A stretch of 64,000 bases of DNA from Pseudomonas fluorescens (lineage in GTDB: Bacteria > Pseudomonadota > Gammaproteobacteria > Pseudomonadales > Pseudomonadaceae): assembly GCF_000802965.1 (NCBI RefSeq), contig NZ_JSAK01000008.1, positions 411,220 to 475,219 on the forward strand, read 5' to 3'. Both the position numbers and the translations under genes were made by a program. Positions 50,164-58,496 of this stretch are shown here, in pieces (the stretch's first letter is position 1; each line of letters begins with the position of its first letter). Below the pieces are notes generated by a model. That model was not told the origin of the DNA. It searched no databases and saw only the letters and a list, made by a program, of their open reading frames with translations.

Positions 50164-51732
50164 GTGAGAGTCAGACAGCCCCTGCTTGCTCTTGTGATAC
50201 TTGCCTCGCTCCTGAGTGGATGCGCCAATTTCGATTTGCAGCGCGGATCGAGCCAGGCCTTGCCAGCGAGTGATTCGGCGTTCGGCCGCTCGGTACAAGC
50301 CCAGGCTGCACCGCACCAGGGGCAATCCGGTTTTCGCCTGCTGTCCGACAGCACCGAAGCGTTCACCGCACGCGCCGAGCTGATCCGCAACGCCCAAAGC
50401 AGCCTCGACTTGCAGTACTACATCGTGCATGACGGCGTCAGCACGCGGATGCTGGTGCAGGAGCTGCTCAAGGCCGCCGACCGTGGCGTACGCGTACGCA
50501 TTTTGCTCGATGACACCACCAGCGACGGCCTGGACCAAACCATCGCCACCCTGGCGGCGCATCCGCAGATCCAGATTCGCGTGTTCAACCCCTTGAACCT
50601 GGGCCGTAGCACTGGCGTGACGCGCACCCTGGGGCGCTTATTCAACTTGTCGCAGCAACATCGGCGCATGCACAACAAGCTGTGGCTGGCCGACAGCAGC
50701 ATGGCCATCGTCGGTGGGCGCAATCTGGGGGATGAGTATTTCGATGCCAAGCCCAACCTCAATTTCACCGACATCGACATGCTCGGCGTCGGCCCGGTCG
50801 CCGAGCAGTTGGGCCACAGTTTCGATCAGTATTGGAACAGCGCCCTGAGCAAGCCGATCGATGAATTCGTATCCAGCAAACCGACGGCCGAGGATCTGCA
50901 AAACACCCGAACCCGGCTGGAACAATCCCTGGAAGAATCCCGCAAACAGAACCACGCGCTCTATCAGCAGCTGATGACTTTCGCCACGCAACCGCGCCTG
51001 GATATCTGGCGCAGTGAGCTGATCTGGGCCTGGAGCCAGGCGCTGTGGGACGCGCCGAGCAAGGTGTTGGCCGACGGTGAGCCTGACCCACAGTTGCTGC
51101 TGACGACTCAGTTGGCGCCCGCACTCAATGGCGTCAACAAAGAGCTGGTGTTGATCTCGGCCTATTTCATTCCCGGCCCGCCGGGGCTGGTGTACCTGAC
51201 CGGGCGCGCTGACGCCGGTGTGTCTGTCCGGTTGCTGACCAATGCCCTGGAAGCCACAGACGTACCAGCGGTGCATGGTGGCTATGCACCGTATCGCAAG
51301 GCGCTGCTGGAGCACGGCGTGCAACTCTTCGAGCTGCGCCGTCAGCCCGGCGACAGCAGCGGTAGCGGACCTCGGCTGTTTTCCAGCAAGTCGTATGGGG
51401 ATTCCGATTCCAGCCTGCACAGCAAGGCCATCGTTTTCGACCAACAGAAATCCTTCATCGGCTCATTCAACTTCGACCCGCGCTCAGTGCTGTGGAACAC
51501 CGAAGTCGGGGTGCTGGTCGACAGCCCGGAACTCGCCGCCCGCGTCCGCGAACTGGCGCTGCAGGGCATGGCGCCGCCCCTGAGTTATCAGGTGAAACTG
51601 GAAAATGAACAGATCGTCTGGGTCACCGAGGACGACGGCAAGATGCACACCCTGACCAAGGAGCCGGGCAGTTGGTGGCGGCGCTTCAATGCGTGGCTGA
51701 GCAATACCGTCGGATTGGAGCGGATGCTTTAA
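50164..51732 (+). CDS. Phospholipase D-like lipoprotein
   Basis: A 522-residue protein with two HKD motifs: HNKLWLADSSMAIVGGRNLGDEYFD near residue 169 and LHSKAIVFDQQKSFIGSFNFDPRS near residue 418. The N-terminus has a lipoprotein signal (MRVRQPLLALVILASLLSGC) with Cys20 as the lipidation site, so the enzyme should be membrane-anchored at the periplasm. GTG at 50164 is the apparent start. The family includes cardiolipin synthases and phospholipases; ClsC-like function is possible but not shown. Followed by a family B repeat. Confidence 0.88.
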   Translation: MRVRQPLLALVILASLLSGCANFDLQRGSSQALPASDSAFGRSVQAQAAPHQGQSGFRLLSDSTEAFTARAELIRNAQSSLDLQYYIVHDGVSTRMLVQELLKAADRGVRVRILLDDTTSDGLDQTIATLAAHPQIQIRVFNPLNLGRSTGVTRTLGRLFNLSQQHRRMHNKLWLADSSMAIVGGRNLGDEYFDAKPNLNFTDIDMLGVGPVAEQLGHSFDQYWNSALSKPIDEFVSSKPTAEDLQNTRTRLEQSLEESRKQNHALYQQLMTFATQPRLDIWRSELIWAWSQALWDAPSKVLADGEPDPQLLLTTQLAPALNGVNKELVLISAYFIPGPPGLVYLTGRADAGVSVRLLTNALEATDVPAVHGGYAPYRKALLEHGVQLFELRRQPGDSSGSGPRLFSSKSYGDSDSSLHSKAIVFDQQKSFIGSFNFDPRSVLWNTEVGVLVDSPELAARVRELALQGMAPPLSYQVKLENEQIVWVTEDDGKMHTLTKEPGSWWRRFNAWLSNTVGLERML

Positions 51733-51784
51733 AAGATCGCAGCCTACGATCCCTGTAGGAGCTGCCGAAGGCTGCGATCTTTTG
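51731..51784. repeat. Short REP, family B, shortened left arm
   Basis: AAAAGATCGCAGCCT at 51731 pairs with AGGCTGCGATCTTTT ending near 51783. The left arm lacks the GGCAGCTCC part found in full copies, so it is a decayed element. Confidence 0.78.
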
Positions 51785-51797
51785 ATCTTTGGACGGC

Positions 51798-52940
51798 CTA
51801 TGCCGGCTGAACGCTGCCAAACGCCCCCTGCCGCGAAACAACGATCAGCACCCCCAACGCCCCCGCCGCCATCAACCACGGCAACGCATGCCCGCTCACC
51901 CACTGACTCCCGGCACCGGCAAGCAACGGCCCGACGAGACACCCAATCCCCCACAATTGCGCGATATGCGCATTGGCCCGGACCAGCGCGTCATCGCGAT
52001 ACCGCTCGCCGATCAGAATCAGCGACAAGGTAAACAATCCGCCAGCACTGGCGCCGAACAATACCCACAACGGCCAGATCAGCAGCGTGTCGATCAAAAT
52101 CGGAATCGCCAGGCTCGACACCAGCAGCACCACCGCACAACCGGTGAACAACGATCGCCGCGACAGGCGATCCGCCAGCGCACCGATCGGCAATTGCAGC
52201 ACTGCATCTCCGACCACCACCGTACTGACCATGGCCAGGGCGATTTCCGTGGTGAAGCCCTGGCGCAGGCAGTACACCGGCAGCAATGTCAGGATCATCG
52301 CTTCAAACGCAGCAAACAGCGACACCGCCCAGGCAATCGCAGGCAGGCCACGGCAGAACTCGAGCAGATCCCTGAAGGTCACGCTGCTGGCCTCGCTGCT
52401 CGGCGCACCGCTGCGGCCCAGCAACAGGAACGGCGCAGCCATCAGCAAGCCGACGCCGACCCAAAAGCCGTAATCGTGCTCGGTGCCAATGAAACCCAGC
52501 AACACCGGCCCGGCCAGTTGACTCAGGGCATAGCTGCTGCCGTACAGCGCCACCAGGCGTCCGCGCCATTCCTCGACCACCAGTTGATTGATCCAGCTTT
52601 CACCAATGATGAAGACGAGGGTCAGGATCACCCCGATCATCAAGCGCAGCACCAGCCAGATCGGATAACTCGGCAACAGCGCCAGCAATCCGATGGACAC
52701 CGCCCCGGCCCACAGGCACAGGCGCATCAGATTGGCCGTGCCGAGACGCGCCGCCAGATGACTGGAAATCTTCGCCCCCAGCAGCACGCCAATGGCCGGC
52801 ATCGCCGCCATCACACCGATGGCAAACGAGCCGTAGCCCCAACTCTCCAGGCGAAACGACACCAGCGGCATGCTGACGCCCAGGGCCAGGCCAACACTCA
52901 AGACAGACGCCAACACGGCGAAATACGTCGCCCAACGCAT
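51798..52940 (-). CDS. Major facilitator superfamily transporter
   Basis: A 380-residue membrane protein with twelve predicted helices, starting MRWATYFAVLASVLSVGLALG. The pattern (SYAL, VLLGFIGTEHDYGFWVGVGLL, GALADRLSRRSLFTG) is of the YcaD-like MFS group. The loop after helix 2 carries RLGTAN in place of the longer GxxxDRxGR motif, seen in this family. Substrate unknown. In P. aeruginosa an MFS transporter also lies next to kauB, so amine transport is possible. Convergent with the PLD lipoprotein gene. Confidence 0.9.
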   Translation of the reverse strand: MRWATYFAVLASVLSVGLALGVSMPLVSFRLESWGYGSFAIGVMAAMPAIGVLLGAKISSHLAARLGTANLMRLCLWAGAVSIGLLALLPSYPIWLVLRLMIGVILTLVFIIGESWINQLVVEEWRGRLVALYGSSYALSQLAGPVLLGFIGTEHDYGFWVGVGLLMAAPFLLLGRSGAPSSEASSVTFRDLLEFCRGLPAIAWAVSLFAAFEAMILTLLPVYCLRQGFTTEIALAMVSTVVVGDAVLQLPIGALADRLSRRSLFTGCAVVLLVSSLAIPILIDTLLIWPLWVLFGASAGGLFTLSLILIGERYRDDALVRANAHIAQLWGIGCLVGPLLAGAGSQWVSGHALPWLMAAGALGVLIVVSRQGAFGSVQPA

Positions 52941-52988
52941 GTTCCACGCTCCTGTGGATTGTTATTTTTTCAGGACACTCAAAACAAT

Positions 52989-53077
52989 GTGGGAGCAAGC
53001 TTGCTCGCGATAGCGGTGCAACATTCAACATTGAAGTCGACTGTTACACCGCTATCGCGAGCAAGCTCGCTCCCACA
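52989..53077. repeat. REP/BIME inverted repeat, family D
   Basis: 31-base arms TGTGGGAGCAAGCTTGCTCG (52989) and the complement ending 53077, one mismatch (AAGC against GAGC). The spacer has CAACATTCAACATTGAA. Between the MFS gene start and the kauB end. Confidence 0.88.
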
Positions 53078-53122
53078 GGGATCGGTGTCGTTCGGGAGGC
53101 CTGCTACTCCTCCCTTACTGAC

Positions 53123-54616
53123 TTACAACTTGATCCAGGTCGCCTTCAGCTCGGTGTATTTGTCGAACGCGTGCAGCGACTTGTCGCGACCGTTGCCGGA
53201 TTGCTTGAAGCCACCGAACGGTGCGGTCATGTCGCCACCGTCATACTGGTTGACCCACACGCTACCGGCACGCAGGGCGCGGGCAGTGAGGTGAGCCTTG
53301 GAGATGTCGGCAGTCCACACCGCAGCGGCCAGGCCGTAAGGCGTGTCGTTGGCAATTGCGACGGCTTCTTCGGCGCTGTCGAAGGTGATAACCGACAGCA
53401 CTGGCCCGAAGATTTCTTCCTGGGCAATTTTCATCGCGTTGCTCACACCGTCGAAAATCGTCGGCTCAACGTAAGTGCCACCGGTTTCCTGCAGGATGCG
53501 CTTGCCGCCCGCGACCAGTTTGGCGCCGTCGCTGTGACCCGACTCTATGTAGGACAGCACGGTGTTCATCTGCTGGGTATCCACCAGCGCGCCGACGTTG
53601 GTCGCCGGATCCAGCGGGTTGCCCGGCTTCCAGGTTTTCAGCGCCTCGATCACCAGCGGCAGGAATTTGTCCTTGATCGAACGCTCCACCAGCAGGCGCG
53701 AACCGGCGGTGCAGACTTCGCCCTGGTTGAAAGCGATGGCACCGGCAGCGGCTTCGGCAGCCTCTTGCAGGTTCGGTGCATCGGCGAACACGATGTTCGG
53801 GCTCTTGCCGCCGGCTTCAAGCCAGACGCGTTTCATGTTCGATTCGCCGGAGTAGATCAGCAGTTGCTTGGCGATCTTGGTCGAACCGGTGAACACCAGG
53901 GTGTCGACATCGTTATGCAGGGCCAGGGCCTTGCCAACGGTGTGACCGTAACCCGGCAGCACGTTCAACACGCCTTTCGGGATGCCGGCTTCAACGGCCA
54001 GGGCCGCGATGCGGATGGCGGTCAGTGGCGATTTTTCCGACGGCTTGAGGATCACCGAGTTACCGGTGGACAGCGCCGGGCCGAGTTTCCAGCACGCCAT
54101 CATCAGCGGGAAGTTCCACGGCACGATGGCGCCAACCACACCTACCGGCTCGCGAGTGACCAGGCCCAGTTGATCGTGCGGGGTAGCGGCCACTTCGTCG
54201 TAGATCTTGTCGATGGCTTCGCCGCTCCAGCTCAGGGCTTGCGCCGCGCCGGGAACGTCGATGTACAGGGAATCGCTGATCGGCTTACCCATGTCCAGGG
54301 TTTCAAGCAGGGCCAGCTCTTCGGCGTGCTGTTTGAGCAGGCCGGCGAAACGGATCATGGTGGCTTTGCGCTTGGTCGGCGCCAGGCGCGACCAGACGCC
54401 GGAATTGAAGGTGGCGCGAGCGTTTTCAACAGCGCGCTGGGCGTCGGCGGCGTCACAGCTGGCGATCTTGCCCAGCAGACGGCCATCGACCGGGCTGATG
54501 CACTCGAAGGTCTCGGCGGAGACTGCGTCGGTGTATTCGCCATTGATGTAGGCGCGGCCTTCGACCTTCAGGTCCTTGGCGCGTTGTTCCCAGTCGGCAC
54601 GGGTCAGGGTGGTCAT
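53123..54616 (-). CDS. kauB: KauB, 4-guanidinobutyraldehyde/gamma-aminobutyraldehyde dehydrogenase
   Basis: NAD-dependent aldehyde dehydrogenase of 497 residues that oxidises aminated or guanidino-aldehydes from arginine, agmatine and polyamine breakdown. The catalytic Cys is in FNQGEVCTAGSRLLVERS near residue 303, the Glu in VWLEAGGKSPNIVFADAP near 269, the NAD motif in FTGSTKIAKQLL near 245, and substrate-binding WNFPLMMACWKLGPAL near 170. It has the same position as PA5312 in P. aeruginosa. The usual partner gabT2 is not next to it here. GGACAC stands ahead of the ATG at 54616. Well supported as the family; the exact substrate is inferred. Confidence 0.92.
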   Translation of the reverse strand: MTTLTRADWEQRAKDLKVEGRAYINGEYTDAVSAETFECISPVDGRLLGKIASCDAADAQRAVENARATFNSGVWSRLAPTKRKATMIRFAGLLKQHAEELALLETLDMGKPISDSLYIDVPGAAQALSWSGEAIDKIYDEVAATPHDQLGLVTREPVGVVGAIVPWNFPLMMACWKLGPALSTGNSVILKPSEKSPLTAIRIAALAVEAGIPKGVLNVLPGYGHTVGKALALHNDVDTLVFTGSTKIAKQLLIYSGESNMKRVWLEAGGKSPNIVFADAPNLQEAAEAAAGAIAFNQGEVCTAGSRLLVERSIKDKFLPLVIEALKTWKPGNPLDPATNVGALVDTQQMNTVLSYIESGHSDGAKLVAGGKRILQETGGTYVEPTIFDGVSNAMKIAQEEIFGPVLSVITFDSAEEAVAIANDTPYGLAAAVWTADISKAHLTARALRAGSVWVNQYDGGDMTAPFGGFKQSGNGRDKSLHAFDKYTELKATWIKL

Positions 54617-54851
54617 GCGAGTGTCCTCCTCTTATTGAATACGACACCCGCGATCTTCGCGGGCGCTGTCAGGAATTCTGCCCGGCCAGCCTGCTTTTCG
54701 GCCCAAGGCATCCGCCACCCTAAACCAGCCGCCCCTCATGTTTCAATATATTTGACATAAGGCCGGCAAACGGCCTTGCGATGTTCAATTTAATAAACAT
54801 AGACTTCGCTCAAATCAACCACTCGTACCGCAATGACGGGGGAATACAACA

Positions 54852-55214
54852 ATGAGCATCCAGAACATCGTCGACTTCAGCCAGGCCACCACCGCCGCCG
54901 AGCGTTATCGACCAGACCCGGCCAAAGTCCTCAAGGGCGACCCCGAGCAAGTGGTGTACAACCACTTCAACAGCCCATGCGGCCAGTTGAATGCGGGCGT
55001 GTGGGAAGGCGCCATCGGCCAGTGGCTGGTGAACTTCACCGAGCATGAATACTGCGAAATCGTTCAGGGTGTTTCCGTACTGCGCGACAACGACGGCAAC
55101 AGCAAAACCGTGCGCGCAGGTGATCGCTTCGTGATTCCGGCCGGTTTCCGCGGCACTTGGGAAGTGCTAGAGCCGTGCCGCAAGATTTACGTGGCATTCG
55201 AACAAAAGGCCTGA
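54852..55214 (+). CDS. Cupin-domain protein
   Basis: A 120-residue single-domain cupin. Motif 1 is about 51-68 (GAIGQWLVNFTEHEYCEI, with His as metal ligand) and motif 2 about 90-112 (GDRFVIPAGFRGTWEVLEPCRKIY). The likely fold is a beta-barrel of the EutQ-like small cupins; the metal and substrate are unknown. Starts MSIQNIVDFSQATTAAERYR. Divergent from kauB with 235 bases between. It might act on an amine or aldehyde downstream of KauB, but this is only positional. Confidence 0.85.
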   Translation: MSIQNIVDFSQATTAAERYRPDPAKVLKGDPEQVVYNHFNSPCGQLNAGVWEGAIGQWLVNFTEHEYCEIVQGVSVLRDNDGNSKTVRAGDRFVIPAGFRGTWEVLEPCRKIYVAFEQKA

Positions 55215-55318
55215 CCACGATAAATAATTACCGCACTGCGTAGCCTGCGCTGGCAGATCATTGGCGGGCGCTTCGATCGAAGAAGCGCCTCGTCAAGAAC
55301 TCATCGCAAGGAAGCAAC

Positions 55319-55540
55319 ATGGCTAACGCAACCACCTATACCGACGAACAGGTCCTCGAACTGATCAAATCTGTTGTCGGCTCGCCGTACTCCGAAGCAC
55401 TGCGCCAACAGGTCGAAGACACGACCGGCCGCCCTACTCGCCCGTGGGGCAACTACGTCGCCACCTACGACTCACGCGCAGAACGCATTAACCTGAACGT
55501 CAACGAAAGCGACATCATCATTTCCGTCTACTTCGGTTGA
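55319..55540 (+). CDS. I78-family peptidase inhibitor-like protein, no signal peptide
   Basis: A 73-residue protein starting MANATTYTDEQVLELIKSVV. The C-terminal half (TRPWGNYVATYDSRAERINLNVNESDIIISVYFG) has the I78 pattern R-P-x(4)-T-x-[DE]-Y-x-x-[ED]-R-[IL]-N with a closing -V-x-G, but the usual Cys is replaced and the domain lacks a conserved second half. The helix part is more like a short Met/Leu helix. No export signal, so it is expected in the cytoplasm, which is odd for a protease inhibitor. ATG at 55319 with GGAA upstream. Confidence 0.7.
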   Translation: MANATTYTDEQVLELIKSVVGSPYSEALRQQVEDTTGRPTRPWGNYVATYDSRAERINLNVNESDIIISVYFG

Positions 55541-55579
55541 TTTGACACGTTTGCAATCCCTTCACAAGGAAGTGAAACC

Positions 55580-55846
55580 ATGAAGACATTACTCGGCACT
55601 GGCCTACTGGCTGGTCTCATCTTTGCGTTGCCAGCGTACGCTGAAGAGCCGCCACCGCGATGTTATGCGCAGCGGGCAGACTTCCTCATCGGCCAGCGCC
55701 TGACACGGGAAGTCAGGGAGCAAGCTCGCGTGGAGGCGCGTGCGACCACGGTTACCGTCAACTCGCTCAGCCAGGAATATGAACCCGAGCGCCTCCGAAT
55801 CACTACCGATTGGGATAACGTGATCACTCGAATGAACTGCGGTTGA
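55580..55846 (+). CDS. I78-family peptidase inhibitor, exported
   Basis: An 88-residue protein with a signal peptide (MKTLLGTGLLAGLIFALPAYA). The mature part has RCYAQRADFLIGQRLTREVREQARVEARA and then QEYEPERLRITTDWDNVITRMNCG, matching the I78 inhibitor family (Cys pair bracket and F-x-x-G-Q-x-L-T motif). It would block serine proteases in the periplasm. GGAAGTG lies ahead of the ATG. It follows a related gene by 39 bases, so the two form a tandem pair, one secreted and one not. Confidence 0.82.
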   Translation: MKTLLGTGLLAGLIFALPAYAEEPPPRCYAQRADFLIGQRLTREVREQARVEARATTVTVNSLSQEYEPERLRITTDWDNVITRMNCG

Positions 55847-55874
55847 CGACCAGGCATACTCAATCATCTGGCAA

Positions 55875-55910
55875 CAAAAAAGGCCCGTATCTCGCGATAC
55901 GGGCCTTTTT
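55875..55910. terminator. Bidirectional terminator between I78 genes and rpmG
   Basis: GGCCCGTATC (55882-55891) pairs perfectly with GATACGGGCC (55896-55905) around TCGC, with an A run before and a T run after, so it works for both strands. Confidence 0.85.
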
Positions 55911-55929
55911 CGTAAGAGGGAAAAATCAA

Positions 55930-56085
55930 TTACTTGATTTTGCCTTCTTTGTAGATCACGTGCTTGCGAACAACCGGATCAAATTTCTTGATCTCGATTT
56001 TGTCCGGAGTAGTACGCTTGTTCTTGTCGGTAGTGTAGAAGTGACCAGTACCGGCGCTCGAAATCAAACGAATCAATTCACGCAT
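55930..56085 (-). CDS. rpmG: 50S ribosomal protein L33
   Basis: A 51-residue ribosomal protein, [20 protein letters not shown] onwards, ending with [12 protein letters not shown]. The Cys-free form has no zinc site. Follows rpmB by eleven bases on the same strand, the normal rpmB-rpmG operon. Read from the sequence, stop TAA at 55930-55932. Confidence 0.97.
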   Translation of the reverse strand: MRELIRLISSAGTGHFYTTDKNKRTTPDKIEIKKFDPVVRKHVIYKEGKIK

Positions 56086-56096
56086 GATTAGCTCCC

Positions 56097-56330
56097 TTAG
56101 ATCTTGCCGGCTTTGCGGATTTCGGCCAGCACGGCAGTGATGCCACGCTTGTCGATGATACGCATGCCTTTGGCAGATACGCGCAGACGCACGAAACGTT
56201 TCTCTTCTTCAACCCAGAAGCGGTGATGCTGCAGGTTCGGCAGGAAACGACGACGGGTTTTGTTGTTTGCGTGGGAAATGTTATTCCCAGTTACCGGACC
56301 CTTACCGGTAACTTGACATACTCTAGACAT
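56097..56330 (-). CDS. rpmB: 50S ribosomal protein L28
   Basis: A 77-residue ribosomal protein, [20 protein letters not shown], then [21 protein letters not shown] and [16 protein letters not shown]. Full length and canonical. First gene of rpmB-rpmG, with a strong promoter and a long leader carrying a stem-loop. Cys5 is the only Cys. Confidence 0.98.
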   Translation of the reverse strand: MSRVCQVTGKGPVTGNNISHANNKTRRRFLPNLQHHRFWVEEEKRFVRLRVSAKGMRIIDKRGITAVLAEIRKAGKI

Positions 56331-56355
56331 GCCTCAGCCCTCTAAAACCACATGC

Positions 56356-56374
56356 CCAACCCGGCATGGGTTGG
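56356..56374 (-). ncRNA. Stem-loop in the rpmB 5' leader
   Basis: CCAACCC (plus GGGTTGG at 56368-56374) pairs with GGGTTGG (plus CCAACCC at 56356-56362) around a five-base loop, 26 bases before the rpmB ATG. Candidate ribosomal-protein leader element, not a separate gene. Confidence 0.45.
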
Positions 56375-56478
56375 CCGCTTAATCTCTCAGTCATTTGGCG
56401 CCAGGCGCCGCGTTTCTTTAGAGGTCTTACCGGCTACACCTACAGTGAAGGAACCGGGCCCCTAGAAAAGAGCGCTGC

Positions 56479-56507
56479 TTTATACCAGAAAGACTGGAGA
56501 GCAACAA
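56479..56507 (-). promoter_or_regulatory. Strong sigma-70 promoter for rpmB-rpmG
   Basis: On the minus strand TTGTTG (plus 56502-56507), a 17-base spacer and TATAAA (plus 56479-56484). Predicted start about 140 bases before rpmB, giving a long leader. Confidence 0.6.
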
Positions 56508-56776
56508 CATTCGCTGTGCCTTGAATGGATAAAAACCCCACTTTTCGCGCGCCAGGCGCTTTGGATAAAGGCTGTCGTCGATTCCGACCGCTCGTCGCAG
56601 AGAAACGTCCGACACGCTAATCCCAAGGTTTTCTCAGCCAAGGCTCACTCAAATCAGGCGCCTATAGTCCCCTCAAAATGAAAAAGGGGATAGTCATTTG
56701 CAAAAGAGCCCACTAGGGTAGGCCTTTTCCAGACTGCACTTGCAGATGGGCCTTCGATCTGTAAAGGAATCCGACC

Positions 56777-58363
56777 ATGCGCCTCGCTGCCCTACCGCTG
56801 TTGCTTGCCCCTCTGTTGCTGAGCCCACTGGCCCAGGCCGCCGCCCTGAGCGTCTGCACCGAGGCCAGCCCCGAAGGGTTCGACGTGGTGCAATACAATT
56901 CGCTGACCACCACCAACGCCTCGGCCGATGTGCTGATGAACCGCCTGGTAGAATTCGACACCGCCAGCGGCAAAGTGGTCGCCAGCCTCGCGGACAGTTG
57001 GGAAGTCAGCCCCGATGGCCTGATTTACGTCTTCAAGCTGCACCCGCAGGTGAAATTCCACCGCACCGATTATTTCAGCCCGACCCGGGAGTTGACCGCC
57101 GAAGACGTCAAATTCAGCTTCGACCGCATGCTCGATCCGGCCAACCCGTGGCACAAAGTCGCCCAGAGCGGCTTCCCGCATGCGCAATCGATGCAATTGC
57201 CGGCGCTGATTAAGAAGATCGACGCCCTCGACCCGCTGACCGTGCGCTTCAGCCTGGACCACCCGGATTCGACCTTCCTCGCGACCCTGAGCATGGGGTT
57301 CGCTTCGGTTTATTCGGCTGAATACGCCGATAAATTGCTCAAGGCGGGCACCCCGGAGAAGCTCAACAGCCAGCCAATCGGTACGGGGCCGTTCGTTTTC
57401 ACCCGATTCCAGAAAGACGCCTCGGTTCGCTACAAGGCCAACCCGGATTACTTCGGGGGCAAGCCATCGGTGGACCCACTGATCTTCGCCATCACCCCGG
57501 ACGCCAACGTGCGCCTGCAGAAGTTGCGCCGCAACGAATGCCAGATTGCCCTGTCGCCAAAGCCCCTGGACGTACAGGCCGCGCTGAAAGAGCCGACCCT
57601 GAAAGTGGAAAAGACTGACGCCTTCATGACCGCGTTCGTGGGCATCAACAGTCAGCATCCACCTCTGGACAAGCCAGAAGTGCGACAGGCGATCAACCTC
57701 GCCTTCGACAAGGCCAACTACGTCAAAGCCGTGTTCGAGGACACCGCCGAAGCGGCCAACGGTCCTTATCCGCCTAACACCTGGAGCTACGCGAAAAACC
57801 TGCCGGGCTATCCGCATGACATCGAGAAGGCCAAGGCTTTGATGGCCAAGGCTGGGCTCAAGGACGGTTTCCAGACCACCATCTGGACCCGTCCGTCAGG
57901 TAGCTTGCTGAACCCGAACCCAAGCCTCGGCGCGCAACTGCTGCAATCCGATCTCGCGGAAATCGGCATTCAGGCCGAAATTCGCGTAATCGAGTGGGGT
58001 GAATTGATTCGCCGCGCCAAGGCTGGTGAACACGACCTGCTGTTCATGGGCTGGGCTGGCGATAACGGCGACCCGGACAACTTCCTCACGCCGCAGTTTT
58101 CCTGCGCCGCGGTCAAATCCGGCACCAACTTCGCCCGCTACTGCAATCAGGATCTGGACAAGCTGATCAGCGCCGGCAAAACCACCGGCGAACAAGGTGT
58201 GCGCACCAAGCTTTATGAGCAGGCACAAGCGCAGATTCAGCAGCAAGCGTTGTGGCTGCCGCTTGCTCATCCGACCGCTTTCGCCCTGACACGCAAAGAC
58301 GTTGAAGGTTATTCGGTCAGCCCGTTTGGCCGGCAGGACTACTCGAAGGTCAACCTCAAATAA
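56777..58363 (+). CDS. Periplasmic peptide/dipeptide-binding protein (SBP family 5, DppA-like)
   Basis: ABC-transporter binding protein of 528 residues. A signal peptide (MRLAALPLLLAPLLLSPLAQA) precedes the family 5 fold, with ALSVCTEASPEGFDVVQYNS at the start, then GLIYVFKLHPQVKFHRTDYF and DVKFSFDRMLDP, near residues 78 and 112. Residue pattern GVNSQHP-like GINSQHPPLDKPEVRQAINLAFDK is present. Its transporter genes are not in the window. P. aeruginosa has a DppA paralogue in this position beside rpmB. Binds peptides, haem or opines in the family; ligand unknown. Confidence 0.9.
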   Translation: MRLAALPLLLAPLLLSPLAQAAALSVCTEASPEGFDVVQYNSLTTTNASADVLMNRLVEFDTASGKVVASLADSWEVSPDGLIYVFKLHPQVKFHRTDYFSPTRELTAEDVKFSFDRMLDPANPWHKVAQSGFPHAQSMQLPALIKKIDALDPLTVRFSLDHPDSTFLATLSMGFASVYSAEYADKLLKAGTPEKLNSQPIGTGPFVFTRFQKDASVRYKANPDYFGGKPSVDPLIFAITPDANVRLQKLRRNECQIALSPKPLDVQAALKEPTLKVEKTDAFMTAFVGINSQHPPLDKPEVRQAINLAFDKANYVKAVFEDTAEAANGPYPPNTWSYAKNLPGYPHDIEKAKALMAKAGLKDGFQTTIWTRPSGSLLNPNPSLGAQLLQSDLAEIGIQAEIRVIEWGELIRRAKAGEHDLLFMGWAGDNGDPDNFLTPQFSCAAVKSGTNFARYCNQDLDKLISAGKTTGEQGVRTKLYEQAQAQIQQQALWLPLAHPTAFALTRKDVEGYSVSPFGRQDYSKVNLK

Positions 58364-58385
58364 ACCACTGCAGGAATGCTTTTCT

Positions 58386-58478
58386 GTGGCGAGGGAGCTT
58401 GCTCCCGCTGGGCTGCGCAGCGGCCCTTAAGATCTTGTGAGCGCTGCGCACTCAAGCGGGAGCAAGCTTCCTCGCCAC
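58386..58478. repeat. REP/BIME inverted repeat, family A
   Basis: 24-base arms GTGGCGAGGGAGCTTGCTCC (58386) and the complement with one mismatch (58455-58478). The spacer has a second hairpin GGGCTGCGCAGCGGCCC. Between the DppA-like gene and radC. Confidence 0.88.
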
Positions 58479-58496
58479 TGAAGCCTGCTCCCAGCC

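Larger units (their letters stand above)
56331..56776. other. Divergent gap between rpmB and the DppA-like gene
   Basis: 446 bases with no convincing gene. It holds the rpmB leader with a stem-loop, the rpmB promoter and a TCCGACA motif (about 56603-56615). The last 100 bases precede the DppA-like gene and should contain its promoter. Confidence 0.65.

Noticed and set aside
51789-53294. 501-residue plus-strand frame opposite the MFS transporter and kauB end
   Set aside because: Very rich in Gln, Arg and His, no domain, and both true genes are well supported on the minus strand.
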